From the NCBI GenBank assembly GCA_024291935.2, contig CM044311.1, forward strand, positions 22,901,001-22,965,000: DNA of 64,000 bases, in the 5' to 3' direction. How positions within the stretch are numbered: the stretch's first letter is position 1; every line of letters begins with the position of its first letter. The position numbers and the translations under genes are program-made. The notes below the pieces were generated by a model. The model was given only the letters and a program-made list of their open reading frames with translations. It did no database searches and was not told the DNA's origin. This document shows positions 23,681-34,322 of this stretch, piece by piece. The stretch is from Okapia johnstoni. Lineage: Eukaryota > Chordata > Mammalia > Artiodactyla > Giraffidae.

Positions 23681-24029
23681 GTCTGGGTGGTTGCTTGTAA
23701 CAAATAATGAGGACTTGAACTCATTTCCGTTAATGAAGCAATTCATTTAACCAGTCAAAGACATTGAGCAAGTAAAAGGAAAGTGATGGTACTTCATTTT
23801 GAAGAGCATCCAAAAATATCAAAGAGCATCATCACAAGAACTTTATTACTGGTTGCTGAAAGTTTTGGTAGGCACTTTAATAGGTAAGCACTTTAACAAA
23901 GGAAAATTGAGGATTTTTTTCCAATTTTAGCATTTCAGAGAGATTTTTTTTCCATTTAGATTTGAAAAGTTATTCCTAAAAATTGTGCAGTTATTTCTAG
24001 GTCTAGCAGTAAAATAAAAGTCATGAATA

Positions 24030-24260
24030 CCATACAACTTAATTTCATTCATCTATTCATTAGTTCAGTCATTAAACAGAATCGGGATAAGTTTCTATAT
24101 GTGCCTTACATTGAATTGTGTCCTTATTTTAACTATCAATTAAATAGAACACAGGCTTTGTCTTCTTAGAACTTAAAATCAAGTGAAGAAAATGACCATT
24201 AACCAAGGAAACACACACAGTTAAATAAAGTATGATATTCTTTGAAGTTTAAGGACAAGT
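24030..24260 (-). mobile_element. L2 LINE 3' fragment (antisense)
   Basis: 'cattcatctattcattagtt', a degraded 'tatatgtgccttacattga', then 'aacacaggctttgtcttctt' and 'agaacttaaaatcaagtgaa' follow the complement of the L2 3' end. Diverged. Confidence 0.45.
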
Positions 24261-24398
24261 TCCACTGATCCTCAATGAGTCTTCACAGATTAAAGCAAAT
24301 GATGATAGAACAGAGTTTATATAACTAATAGTGTGGGTGGCTGTTTAAAGACTATGGCCTTGCAATTTTAATTTATCGCTCTGATTCATTTATTTCTC

Positions 24399-24410
24399 AA
24401 GTATGTGTTC
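24399..24410 (+). repeat. 5' TSD of BOV-A2 (probable)
   Basis: aagtatgtgttc; the partner starting at 24686 (aagtataagttc) has two mismatches and runs into the antisense BovB. Confidence 0.55.
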
Positions 24411-24685
24411 GGAGAAGGCAATAGCAACCCACTCCTGTACTCTTGCCTGGAAAATCCCATGGATGGAGGAGCCTGGTGGGCTACAGTCCATGGGGTCTCA
24501 AAGAGTCAGACATGACTGAGGGCCTTCACTTTCACTTTTCACTTTCATGCATTGGAGAGGGAAATGGCAACCCACTCCAGTATTCTTGCCTGGTGAATCC
24601 CAGGGACAGTGGAGCCTGGTGGGCTGCCATCTATGGGGTCGCACAGAGTCGGACATGACTGAAGCAACTTAGCAGCAGCAGCAGC
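24411..24685 (+). mobile_element. BOV-A2 dimeric SINE
   Basis: Two BovA units: the first starts 'ggagaaggcaatagcaaccc', the linker is 'tcactttcacttttcacttt', the second starts 'gagagggaaatggcaaccc', and it ends in CAG units. It directly precedes an antisense BovB tail. Confidence 0.95.
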
Positions 24686-24695
24686 AAGTATAAGT

Positions 24696-24810
24696 TCAGT
24701 TCAGTTCAGTCGCTCAGTCGTGTCCAACTCTTTGCAACCCCATGGGCTGCAGCACGCCAGGCCTCCCTGTCCATCACCAACTCCTGGAGTTTAGACAAAC
24801 TTATGTGTTG
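24696..24810 (-). mobile_element. BovB LINE 3' tail (antisense)
   Basis: Starts with a (GTTCA)-type repeat (the complement of the BovB terminus 'tgaactgaactgaac'), then the complement of 'gagtcggacacgactgagcg', and ends near 'ctcctggagtttagacaaac'. Only about 115 bases long. Confidence 0.85.
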
Positions 24811-24994
24811 AGTCAGTCAATGAACAATTACTTCTTTAGCACTCAGTAGGCTAAATGGGCCAAACAGGTACTAAAGATAGTAAAAAAAAACAAAAACAAC
24901 AACAAAAAAAACCGACATAGATTTAAACAAAATGTATAGACCGATAAATAAAAGGCATCAAAATAACAATTACCTAATTGATGCTTAAGTGATA

Positions 24995-25073
24995 GGAGGA
25001 GGGCATGCCAACCCACTTCAGTATTCTTGCCTGGAGAATCCTCATAGACAGAGAAGCCGGTGGGCTATGGTCT
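24995..25073 (+). mobile_element. Bov-tA SINE, first part (split)
   Basis: BovA body from 'ggaggagggcatgccaaccc' to 'gtgggctatggtct'; the tRNA head is missing. The rest continues after the inserted BOV-A2, at 25346. Confidence 0.9.
25062..25073 (+). repeat. TSD of nested BOV-A2 (low copy)
   Basis: gggctatggtct, exact copy at 25334-25345. It is itself part of the host SINE. Confidence 0.9.
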
Positions 25074-25333
25074 CCTGCTGCTAAGTCACTTCAGTACTGT
25101 CTGACTCTCTGCGACCCCATGGACGGCAGCCCACCAGGCACCTCTGTCCCTGGGATTCTCCAGGCAAGAACACCGGAATAGGTTGCCATTTCCTTCTCCA
25201 ATGCATGCATGCATGCTAAGTTGCTTCAGTCATGTCTGACTGTGTGACCCCATAGATGGCAGCCCACCAGGCTCCTCTGTCCACAGGATTCTCTAGGCAA
25301 GAATACTGGAGTGGGTTGTCATTTCCTTCTCCG
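25074..25333 (-). mobile_element. BOV-A2 SINE nested in a Bov-tA
   Basis: The complement of a dimer: 'cctgctgctaagtcacttca' at the 3' side, a first unit complement ending 'ccatttccttctccaatgca', a second unit complement and the end 'catttccttctcc'. In the linker the T/CACTTT block is replaced by GCATGC repeats. It interrupts a sense Bov-tA with a perfect 12-bp TSD. Confidence 0.95.
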
Positions 25334-25345
25334 GGGCTATGGTCT
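25334..25345 (+). repeat. TSD of nested BOV-A2 (high copy)
   Basis: gggctatggtct, the partner of 25062-25073. Confidence 0.9.
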
Positions 25346-25392
25346 TTGGGGTTGCAAAGAACTGGATAAGATTGAGCAACCAAGAACAGCAC
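25346..25392 (+). mobile_element. Bov-tA SINE, last part (split)
   Basis: 'ttggggttgcaaagaactgg' through 'attgagcaaccaagaacagc' completes the interrupted Bov-tA body. Duplication removed, the joined halves read as one continuous SINE body. Confidence 0.88.
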
Positions 25393-25605
25393 ACATTCAG
25401 GAAAATAATGTATAAATGTTGAGAAGGAGGTTTTTAGAACCATGATTATCAAAATAATGAGAAATTAAAGCCTAATATGGGAGTATATTATAGTGATCTG
25501 GGAAAGGTCATGTCAGGGAAGATTTTCTTAAAAGACTCTGTAACCAGGAAAAGAAACATTTAATTCAGGAACATTATGTGAACCTATCCAAGGAGCTGGT
25601 AACAG

Positions 25606-25662
25606 ATCTTAGTCCATGGGTCACAAAGTTGGACAGGACTTAACAACTGAATAACAACAATC
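25606..25662 (+). mobile_element. Bov-tA SINE 3'-end scrap
   Basis: About 55 bases of the terminal SINE segment only: 'agtccatgggtcacaaagtt', then 'ggacaggacttaacaactga' and 'ataacaacaa'. Confidence 0.75.
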
Positions 25663-25678
25663 TGTGAGAATAGCAGTT

Positions 25679-25687
25679 GTAACCACT
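25679..25687 (+). repeat. TSD of BOV-A (low copy)
   Basis: gtaaccact, exact copy at 25818-25826. Confidence 0.85.
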
Positions 25688-25817
25688 GCTGCTGCTGCTA
25701 AGTCGTGTCAGTCGTGTCCAACTCTGTGCGACCCCATAGATGGCAGCCCACCAGGCTCCTCCGTCCCTGGGATTCTCCAGGCAAGAATACTGGAGTGGGT
25801 TGCCTTTGCCTTCTCCC
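25688..25817 (-). mobile_element. BOV-A monomer SINE (tRNA-less)
   Basis: The complement of a single BovA unit: GCT-rich 3' tail, 'aagtcgtgtcagtcgtgtcc', 'caagaatactggagtgggtt' and the end 'ctttgccttctccc'. A perfect 9-bp TSD shows the monomer itself was inserted. Confidence 0.93.
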
Positions 25818-25960
25818 GTAACCACTAACCTGGCCATTAGAACAAGAATGGACCTAATATTCTCACTTCCAAGACAGATGTAATAAAGAATTAAATACAG
25901 CGAGGAACTGAAAATAGATTTTAAGTTTTTAATGTTTTAATTTAACTTAACCAAGTCCAA

Positions 25961-26178
25961 GGGCTTCCCTGGTGGCTCAGACAGTAAAATTATCTGCCTA
26001 CTATACAGGAGACCCAGGTTCGATCCCTGGGTTTGGAAGATGCCCTGGAGAAGGTAATGGCAACCCACTCCAATACTCTTGCCTGGAAAACCCCATGGAT
26101 GGAGGAGCCTAGTAGGCTACAGTCCATGGGGTCGCAAAGAGTCAGATATGACTGAGAGACTTCACTTTCACTTTCATA
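25961..26178 (+). mobile_element. Bov-tA SINE
   Basis: Head 'gggcttccctggtggctcag', an intact B-box-like 'aggttcgatccctgg' (Pol III promoter motif), body with 'ccaatactcttgcctgg', and a BOV-A2-like ending 'gagacttcactttcacttt' instead of the usual 'gcgactaaaca'. Confidence 0.95.
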
Positions 26179-26180
26179 GA

Positions 26181-26555
26181 ATCTGTATCCTGAATATTTC
26201 ATGGTAAGTAAACAATAAAGATGCTAAATGGTGACTGAGCATGAAGGGGCAGACACTGAAGAGCACTGCCGCAGGATAGAATAAAATTTCTCATACAATG
26301 TCTTTTTCACCTGCCATTAACTAGCAGGTATTCCCAGGCAATATCTGCTTACTGCATAGGTGGCTTATAGTGGCAGTTTAAGGGACTCTGAAGGGCTGGG
26401 GAAACCATGCATTCAGGAGGCCTGTGTGCAGTTGATTAACAGACCAGTGACATGCCTTATGAAGGCAGTCAGGAGACAGATCTGCAGGTTTCCTTCTCCA
26501 CATTCTGATACCATGAGTTAATGGGAACAAGGTTTAGGGGGTCTTAGTATGCTAA
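26181..26555. other. Unclassified DNA
   Basis: No gene or named repeat in this 375-base gap. Confidence 0.5.
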
Positions 26556-26556
26556 T

Positions 26557-26771
26557 GGGCTTCCCAGGTGGCTCAGTAGGTAAAGAAACTGCCTACAATG
26601 AAGGAGACACCAGAGATATGGGTTCGATTCCTGGGTTAGGAAGAACTCTTGGAGGAGGGCTGGCAACCCACTCCAGTATTCTTGCCTGGAGAATCCCATG
26701 GACAGAGGAGCCTGGCGGACCACAGTCCATAGGTCGCAAAGAGTTAGACATGACTGAAGCGACTGAGCACA
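26557..26771 (+). mobile_element. Bov-tA SINE
   Basis: Head 'gggcttcccaggtggctcag', B-box-like 'gggttcgattcctgg', and body ending 'catgactgaagcgactgagc'. A small insertion (cagagata) lies before the B box. Confidence 0.95.
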
Positions 26772-29424
26772 TTCCCAAGCAAATGTAAAATTGACCCGGA
26801 GGAGTCATTATTCCAGACTTCCTTCCATCTTTTTTTTTTTCACATTTTTCCTGCAGGAAAATTTTGTCTTCAAATGAAATCAATAGACAGAATGAGTAAA
26901 TAAGGTTATTAGGAAAAAAGAAAAAAGGCAGAGGTGCTCTGTTTGAAGGTGAGGAAGTCCTGGGAAACCCTCTGCTCTTTTTGGCCTGCTCCTCACTGTC
27001 CCACTCTCCCTATCCCCCCAAAAGTCATTGCTCAGAGGTTCACTGGGACAGCTCCTGATAAACCACTCTTCAATTCTCTTAGCATCATTGAGATAGGCTA
27101 AGCCACATCTTGTGCCACCCTCGTTAGATTGAAGAGTCAGCCTTTGGCACAGATGACACCTCCACTGTTGTTACTAACCTGTTCCTACAACAGAGCATTA
27201 ACACCGACCCTTGTAAACTAAGGGTTATATCCCAAGAGATCCATTAGCACATGATTACATCTGTACTCCCAAACAACTTTAGAAACAATCATGTAAAACC
27301 AACTACAATTTACAAACAATATTTTTAAACGTGCCATATAGAACAAACGATATATTGCTTATCAAAGCCAACATTCTGTTTAAAGAATTGAGGTTTTACA
27401 CAGGATAAAGGGATTTTAAAGAATAATATCAGAAGAAGAAGAAGAGATGAGATGTTTGATGTTGCTCTCAAGTTTGTATATGCCTGGAGATTCTCAAGGG
27501 AAGCTTGCCACACACTTCTCTTAAAATTTGAGCAGAGAATCAGGATCTTGGGGAATTAGGTGTAATCTGAAAGACATACTTAAAGGATAAATATTATGGA
27601 ACTATTTATTTTAGTTTATAAATTATCATAAACTGGGAGGTGTTTGGTTCATAGGTACTCATAGACTATCTAGTTAGAATATATTATGGAAACACAGACT
27701 TTAAAAGGGAGAAAAGTGAGGGATGCAAAAAACATAGCAAAATTAACTAACTTACATAAGTGATTATAACTCAACAGTAAAGTCAGAGAATGAGGTGGTA
27801 CCTTAACACTGTCTCAAGTCTAAAATAAAGCAAATAGGATGAAGTTGATGTCATATAATTTGACGTGAAGGCTGTCTAATAATATTATGATTCACAGAAA
27901 AAAACTAGCATTTGCACTGACTTTCCAGAAGGTCAATCAAAGCAAAAGAGGCATTAATTTAAGACTCAAAATCAGAGATAAATAACTGGACAAAAATTCC
28001 ACATCATATTTATAATGCAGTCTAATTCTCACTGTTTAGGATCAATTGATTAAAAGCACACATTATATAAGTTACAACAAACACTGTCAGTATAACTGTC
28101 AGTAGTTTCCTTGAAGTGACAAAATACTTTATTTCTGGGGTGGGGGAACAGGGAAGTCTGCTAAATACTCAAATATGAATAGCAATACTTTATCAGTCAT
28201 TTTCCAAGTAATAATAATATTCCTATTACAAACAAAAACAGAAAAGCTAGTTTAGTTCACAAGATAGCTTTGTAACTCATAAGCAAGCTACCCTTGCTTC
28301 TTCCTCAAGGTAATTATTCTATCTTTGTTTGCAGCAGAAATGATTTGTACACATTCTAGTTTCAACTTTGTCACACTGAATATAAAAAATGTGTAGTCAA
28401 GCGTTGAAATGCAAAACTATACTGTATTTTACTACTTCTTAAAAAACATTCTTAAGTTAAAACTGCCTTTCTTCTCCCTGAGATTATATGATAGTGAAGA
28501 ATCAAGTGACCACAAGAACAATTTCACACCATTGTTTGATTCCTGCTTAGGGGACCAGTTTTGCCCACCTCTGCTTTGCACCACTAGTGAAAAGATCAAT
28601 ACACTGAAAAAATCCAATTACTGTCTAAGTATTATTATGAATACAGCTTCTCTAACTCACACATTCCTTGAAAGTTTTAGGCCATGGATCTAGAGTATTT
28701 CCTCAATGTGACAACCACTGTATAGGTTTTCAATTTTAAAAGTTCCAATATCTTATACTAACTCAGAGCAAAGAAGTTTTGTGGACGAATAGTTATGTGC
28801 AGGAAAATAATGTGTTCTAGGTTCAGGAACATGTATAGGAAAGCAACAGAATGCACTGTATTCTTTCTAATCCTGTGAATTCAATTCTAAGTGTAAGTAG
28901 CTTAAGGAGGTCTCAAAATATATATTTTATTAATACCTGTTATTGATTCTAGAGTATAAAGATGAATCCGGGGCAACGTGCTCCATCTTTATGTCCAATC
29001 TCCTATCATAATCTGCTTTGGGCATTCTTTATGATCTGCACTATTCTTTAAGCTTGACCACTTGCTTGCAGGTGATAAGGCCTGATGGTGACAGACTGAT
29101 AACAGCTACCTCTTCATACATTTCTTAAATGGAGTTTCTCAGGACCCATATCATCTGGCAATCAGTGTCACAAAATAACTGCCAGAGAGATGTGACTGCA
29201 GCCTTTGAAGTATGAGAAGGAACTGAGACATTTCAATTCACTTTGAGGTGTATTTAAGGTACATCCCAGCTACCTGTTATGGTTCAATTTTATTTCATAT
29301 AGGAAATCAACACTATCGATAGAAGTTGTAATAGAAAAAGGTAAGAGAAAAAATGAGAAGGATGGGGCAGGCCTTCAGAAAAATAGTCACTTTTTTCAAG
29401 CTGCCTCTTTATTCTCCATAGGCA
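26772..29424. other. Unclassified DNA, low in recent repeats
   Basis: About 2.65 kb without any SINE, BovB or L1 copy I can recognise. An 11-base T-run lies near 26830, a purine GAA patch near 27431-27446, and a G-rich patch (ggggtgggggaacaggg) near 28137. No frame resembles a known protein. Confidence 0.45.
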
Positions 29425-29447
29425 AATATATATATATATATATATTT
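29425..29447. repeat. (TA)n microsatellite
   Basis: About 11 TA units. Confidence 0.9.
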
Positions 29448-30470
29448 CTAAATACAAAATACAGAATTTAGGACAGAATATAAGGGGAAAAAAGCAAAAT
29501 ATATTTTAAGTAAGAAAGAGGAAAACTGAGATAGTAAGGGAGAAAATAATGGCAACGTAAAAAGAAAAAAAGAATGGCAATGTAAAAAGAACGTAAAAAG
29601 AAAATTAAATTTTTGTGTGACATGGAATTACGTTAAATAAAGTGATAATGGAATGTCTATACTATATTAAAGTTATTCAGCTATTTAAGATATTAATAAA
29701 ACAGACTTGAAACAACTATTGTGTGATTCATTAAATTATTGGTTCAGTAATTCACACAATAAACATTAATCTACTAAGCCAGAAGACATTATCACACTTT
29801 ATGTCCAATGATTACAGAACTCAGTTTTTGCTTTAGAAAATGCACAGGCCAATGAGAGAACAGAGAATCCCCTTAGTCCACTTGAGCTCTGAGTATTGAA
29901 TTCTCCATGCCTTCCTCACTTTCCTCAAACCTCAAACAGTCCTTCTCACTTGCTTACAATTGTCTGATGAATGGGCCTCTAAAGTTGCAATAAGAAATAG
30001 TAAAGTCAGAAGAAAACTTTCGCCTCCACCATCCATCCAATCTATCAGCTATCTGATTTCTGCAACCACCTACTTTGGCTCTCTTCCTGCTCCAGCTCTG
30101 TATCTGATCCACCATGACCTGTAATATAATCCACAATTTCTCCCTCCTTGAATCACTTTACTTCCAGAGCAATCCTCTCTTGCTTCTCCATTTCAGTCTT
30201 CATTGTTCTTGTGAAGTGATCCTCATCTTCCAGACCGCCACGTGCTGGAATGTCCTGAGACTTAGCCTGGGATCTCTTCTGCCATTCATTTTTCCTCTCA
30301 CATCCAAACCCACAGCATTAAATAAGGTCTCTGTGTTTTTAATTTTCAATGTACAATTCTAGTCCAAATCTCACTATTGAAATAAGGATTTATATTTTAA
30401 AAGAGCAGTAGTGTATGAACCATAAAATAGAATAATTGACACTTGCAAAAACACAGTCACTACAATTTGT
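29448..30470. other. Unclassified DNA
   Basis: Tandem-like GTAAAAAGAA words occur at 29552-29602. The pyrimidine-rich part 29930-30340 has a vague L2-like feel (tcatcttccagaccgcc, tggaatgtcc) that I cannot support further. No gene. Confidence 0.4.
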
Positions 30471-30676
30471 TATTCCCAGGTGGCTCAGTGGTAATGAATC
30501 CACCTGCCGATGCAGGAGACTTGGGTTCAATCTTTGGGTCAGGAAGATCCTCTGGAGAAGGAAATAGCAACTGCTCCAGTATTCTTGCTTGGAAAACCCC
30601 ATGGACAGAGGAGTCTGGTAGGCTACAGCTCGTGGAGTCACAAAAGAGTCAGCTACGACTGAGCCATTACACAACA
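30471..30676 (+). mobile_element. Bov-tA SINE, 5' edge eroded
   Basis: Begins inside the head (ttcccaggtggctcagtgg), with a mutated B box (gggttcaatctttgg), and body through 'gagtcagctacgactgagcc'. Confidence 0.92.
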
Positions 30677-31399
30677 TCAAATTTCTTTCTCAGATCAAAG
30701 CAAGCATATTGTTTTTTTTTTTTTGAGAATAATCCTTTCCTTGAAACTGTATTTTATGAAGAATTAACTTTGTTGCTTTTTAAACAAAGCACACAAATTT
30801 TTTTTTCCTGAAATAATATTTGCATTGGATTTCCTCTTTGTATAGTACTTAGATATATCCCTTTATTCAACTGTTGTTATTAAACACACACTATACCTGA
30901 ACACTCTTTTTTTTCTAAATTTCTGATACTCTCATCAGTTCTGTGATTACTACAGTATGTACTCAATGAACTGAGCCTACTACTTTAAGGTATTACATTT
31001 GTTCCACCCATAAATATTAAGAGTCAGTATAGTCACATATTCTCTCCCCCCATCTCAAGAACAGTGTTTGATGATACTTTGTTGTAGAAAAGATGCCATC
31101 TCCAAATAAATGTTTTAATAAAATTTTAGAATATAATATTTTCAAAAAATAATTCACAGAAGATATTCCCCAGTACTTTTATGAAAAGTCTAGATTTATA
31201 ATAATTTGGTGTTTTAAGACCATAATTTATAAAACATGTTGGGAAATATTTTTTTCATTACATTCTTGAATTTGAAGAATGACTGTATGTGTGTGATATT
31301 TCACACTTAATATGAATTTTAGACAGGAAATACACACTCTATTTCTCCTTTACCTATCCTGACTGGTATTCTGTGTTTAAAGCAATTCTCTTTGAATTT
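30677..31399. other. Unclassified AT-rich DNA
   Basis: T-runs near 30711-30723 and 30799-30807. No gene or named repeat. Confidence 0.5.
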
Positions 31400-31485
31400 T
31401 AAGTGAGATTCTATATGCCAAATATTGTGTTAAGAGCTAGGGAATAGAGATGAATTCCTGTCCTCAAAAAGTTAATAAAAACGGA
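31400..31485 (-). mobile_element. L2 LINE 3' fragment (antisense)
   Basis: 'tatatgccaaatattgtgtt', 'agctagggaatagagatgaa' and 'tcctgtcctcaaaaagtt' follow the complement of the L2 3' end (in the family, '...ggcactgttctaagcgctggggatacag...'). Confidence 0.5.
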
Positions 31486-31817
31486 AAACAAAATAATACT
31501 AGGATTGAATCAACAGATTGACTATGCATTTACCTGAAAGTTCAAGCTAAATGAGTAAGCTTTCAGATGTTCAACAAGTTGCTATAACCTTACAGTCATG
31601 TAAAAAATGAGATGAAAGAAATAATTCAGTGGAAGGAGTATCCTCACTACATTTTAACAATCACTTTATTTCAACAAACACTAAAATAAAATAAAATAAC
31701 AAGGAATAGAATGTTAGTGATTAAAAATAGAACCACTGTAATTTGCCTCTATTCAGGAAAAAAGTTCCCTTTCACCCTGTGAAAGTAATTCATTAATTTA
31801 GAAAATGTTTATATTAA

Positions 31818-31820
<3 letters not shown>
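31486..31820. other. Unclassified AT-rich DNA
   Basis: Nothing recognised. Confidence 0.5.
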
Positions 31821-31876
<56 letters not shown>

Positions 31877-31905
31877 TATATATATATAGCCTATATATAT
31901 ATATA
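31821..31905. repeat. (TA)n(CA)n(TA)n microsatellite with palindrome
   Basis: About 20 TA units, seven CA units, then more TA. The segment 31888-31909 is a perfect 22-base palindrome centred on TA repeats and ending in AGCC/GGCT, its right arm entering the next SINE. Confidence 0.92.
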
Positions 31906-32120
31906 GGCTTTCCAGGTGGTGCTAGTGGTAAAGAACCTGTCTGCCAATGGTAAAGAACTTAAGAGAAGCTGGTTCAATCCCTGGGTCAGGAAGGTCCCAT
32001 GGAGTAGAGCATGGCAACCCACTCCAGTATACTTGCCTGGAGAATCCCATGGACAGAGGATCCTGCTGGGTTACAGTCCATGGGGTCTCAAAGAGTCAGA
32101 CACGACTGAAGCGATTTAAC
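31906..32120 (+). mobile_element. Bov-tA SINE
   Basis: Head 'ggctttccaggtggtgctag', B-box-like 'ctggttcaatccctggg', and body to 'cacgactgaagcgatttaac'. A repeated 'ggtaaagaac' step in the head (31928 and 31949) shows a small internal duplication. Microsatellites lie on both sides. Confidence 0.95.
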
Positions 32121-32145
32121 ATACACACACACACACACACACATA
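32121..32145. repeat. (CA)n microsatellite at SINE tail
   Basis: About ten CA units directly at the 3' end of the Bov-tA, probably grown from its tail. Confidence 0.9.
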
Positions 32146-33295
32146 TAATGACACATTTCAAATATCTGAATTGCCTTTTTCAAGAGTTTCCAGTAAGAGC
32201 AGAACCATATATAATTGGCCATTCAAAGATTAATCTTAAACAGTAGAATGGTATCTTACTCATACCATGCCTATCATTAGAAAGTATTTTAAAAGCTAGA
32301 TGTCTTCCTTCCAATTAAATCTAATTATATATTTCGGAAACTGCAAAAAGCATTCTTATCTTTTTATAGTAGCAGTGAGCCTAGCAACGAAACAGCCTTT
32401 GCATATATGTTATGTTACTTTCATACTTATTTAGTCACCAGAAATAGATAATAAAAAAACTAGAAACTATAACCACAGTCCAAGACATTATTTTATTTAT
32501 TATTTCTGAAATTTAATATTTTATGTGCTAGACAGTCCTCCAAATCCAACTGAAAAAAAGGAGAAGGTTCAAGAGCTATGCCTGCTGGTAAAGAATTTTA
32601 GATCCAGCAGAAATGTCCTAATTCCAAATTCTATGCTATCTTCACAACAAATTAGAAATTAGAAAATCCATCTACTGTGTGACTTTCAAATGTTGGCTCA
32701 CTTATACAACTTAATAATTCAATTCACCTTAAAATCCACCTTTTTATAGAGTTCTTATCTCTGCTTGATAAGAAAAAATAAAAACTACAGCACTTAATTT
32801 CATAGCTAGAGATTTTCAATTAGCATACTCATTTTTGACAGCCATTTGGATAGTAGTTTGACAGCTTCAGTATAGCTTCAAAATTAAAAGTGCCATTGAT
32901 AGCCAAATGTATTCTAGATTGCTGTTTTTCAAGTTTTACAAGAGAAATTAAACTGTGAAAGTAATTCAGTTGTCTAAAAATATGGCCTGACCTTGCAGAA
33001 TTCCTGAGTAAGACTTAAAGCTTGCACACAGTACATTTTAATAAACGTCCTTCAAAAAAAATCAAGAATTTATGAGCCAAATTACATTTTAAAAATATGT
33101 GATTCTGAATGAATTAAACAATTTGACTTTTCAAACATAAGAGCATTTTTTTGTGAGATAATATAAGAAAACGAACACAGTAAGTAAACAGGATTGAAAT
33201 AAACTACATAATTATTCACAGACTGCAGGTGCTTTACTTAGTGAACATGTATTTCCAATCACCATGTGCAATGTAGGTGTTCTAAGGCCCTATAA
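32146..33295. other. Unclassified AT-rich DNA
   Basis: About 1.15 kb without a recognised gene or repeat. Confidence 0.5.
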
Positions 33296-33303
33296 TATGT
33301 GTT
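33296..33303 (+). repeat. TSD of BovB (low copy, probable)
   Basis: tatgtgtt, exact copy at 33737-33744. Confidence 0.65.
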
Positions 33304-33736
33304 TTTTCCAGTAGTCATGTATGGATGTGAGAGTTGGACTATAAAGAATTCTGAGCGCTGAAGAATTGATGCTTTTGAACCGTGGTGTTGGAGAAGACTC
33401 TTGAGAGTCCCTTGACTACAAGGAGATCCAACCAGTTCATCCTAAAGGAGATCAGTCTTGGGTGTTCATTGGAAGGACTGATGTTGAAGCTGAAACTCCA
33501 ATACTTTGGCCACCTCATGCGAAGAGTTGACACATTGGAAAAGACCCTAATGCTAGGAAGGATTAGGGGCAGGAGGAGAAGGGGACAACAGAGGATGAGA
33601 TGGCTGGATGGCATCACCGACTCGATGGACATGGGTTTGGGTAGACTCCAGGAGTTGGTGATGGACAGGGAGACATGGTGTGCTATGATTCATGCGGTCG
33701 CAAACCGTCGGACACGACTGAACGACTGAACTGAAC
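33304..33736 (+). mobile_element. BovB LINE 3' end
   Basis: Sense BovB from 'agtagtcatgtatggatgtg' through 'tggtgttggagaagactctt' and 'ccaatactttggccacctca' to 'cggacacgactgaacgactg'. A 115-codon frame (33382-33729) is a leftover of the C-terminal BovB coding region and its 3' UTR; it holds no catalytic domain and is not a gene. One of the least diverged BovB tails in the window. Confidence 0.95.
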
Positions 33737-33744
33737 TATGTGTT

Positions 33745-34322
33745 GGGAACATTGAAATGTTTGTTAAAAATACAAACAAGCAATAGAATAATACTAGCTA
33801 AATTATTACAAATAGCTAATATTTGTAATATTTATTATTACAAATAGCTAAATTGTATGTTATGAATAAGATTCTGAAGAGACCAGATTAAAGAAAATAA
33901 ACACAATCTTTACTACAACATATATATTTAAAACCTAGCAGTTTATCAAGGTTGACACAAAGTCAGTTCGTACCATATCCACTAGTTAGTGCTAAAGAGA
34001 TAAGACTCAAAATATCAATTATGAAGGCACTTGATTAAGAGTTTGCCTATCTTTCTGCTGAGCATTTTCTCTAAACTGCCTTATATCCACAATCACCTCT
34101 GTAAACTCCTTAAGACTATAGTCCTGCCTTAAATGCTTATGTGAAGCAAATACAATGTATTGGAATTCTGATAAAGATATTTTTACACTGAATAAACAAA
34201 ACAAGTTCTATTCAAAACAGAAACTAAAGAGAAAACACAGAAACTGAGGGGGTTATTATGTTGGGAGAAAAATGTAGGCTGAGAACTTGGGCTAGAGGGC
34301 CCCTTTTCAAACATAATGTGGT
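33745..34322. other. Unclassified DNA with a small repeat-hairpin
   Basis: An 18-base direct repeat (attattacaaatagctaa) at 33802-33819 and 33834-33851, with the inverted word atttgtaat between the copies at 33821-33829, so alternative hairpins can form. Otherwise nothing recognised. Confidence 0.7.

Noticed and set aside
25961..26050. tRNA-like head with good A/B-box motifs (possible tRNA gene)
   Set aside because: It is the tRNA-Glu-derived head of a Bov-tA SINE; no acceptor-stem closure or clover-leaf is available.
33382..33729. 115-codon plus-strand frame resembling an RT-associated protein end
   Set aside because: It is the BovB C-terminal coding remnant plus 3' UTR, with no catalytic motifs and no start of its own.
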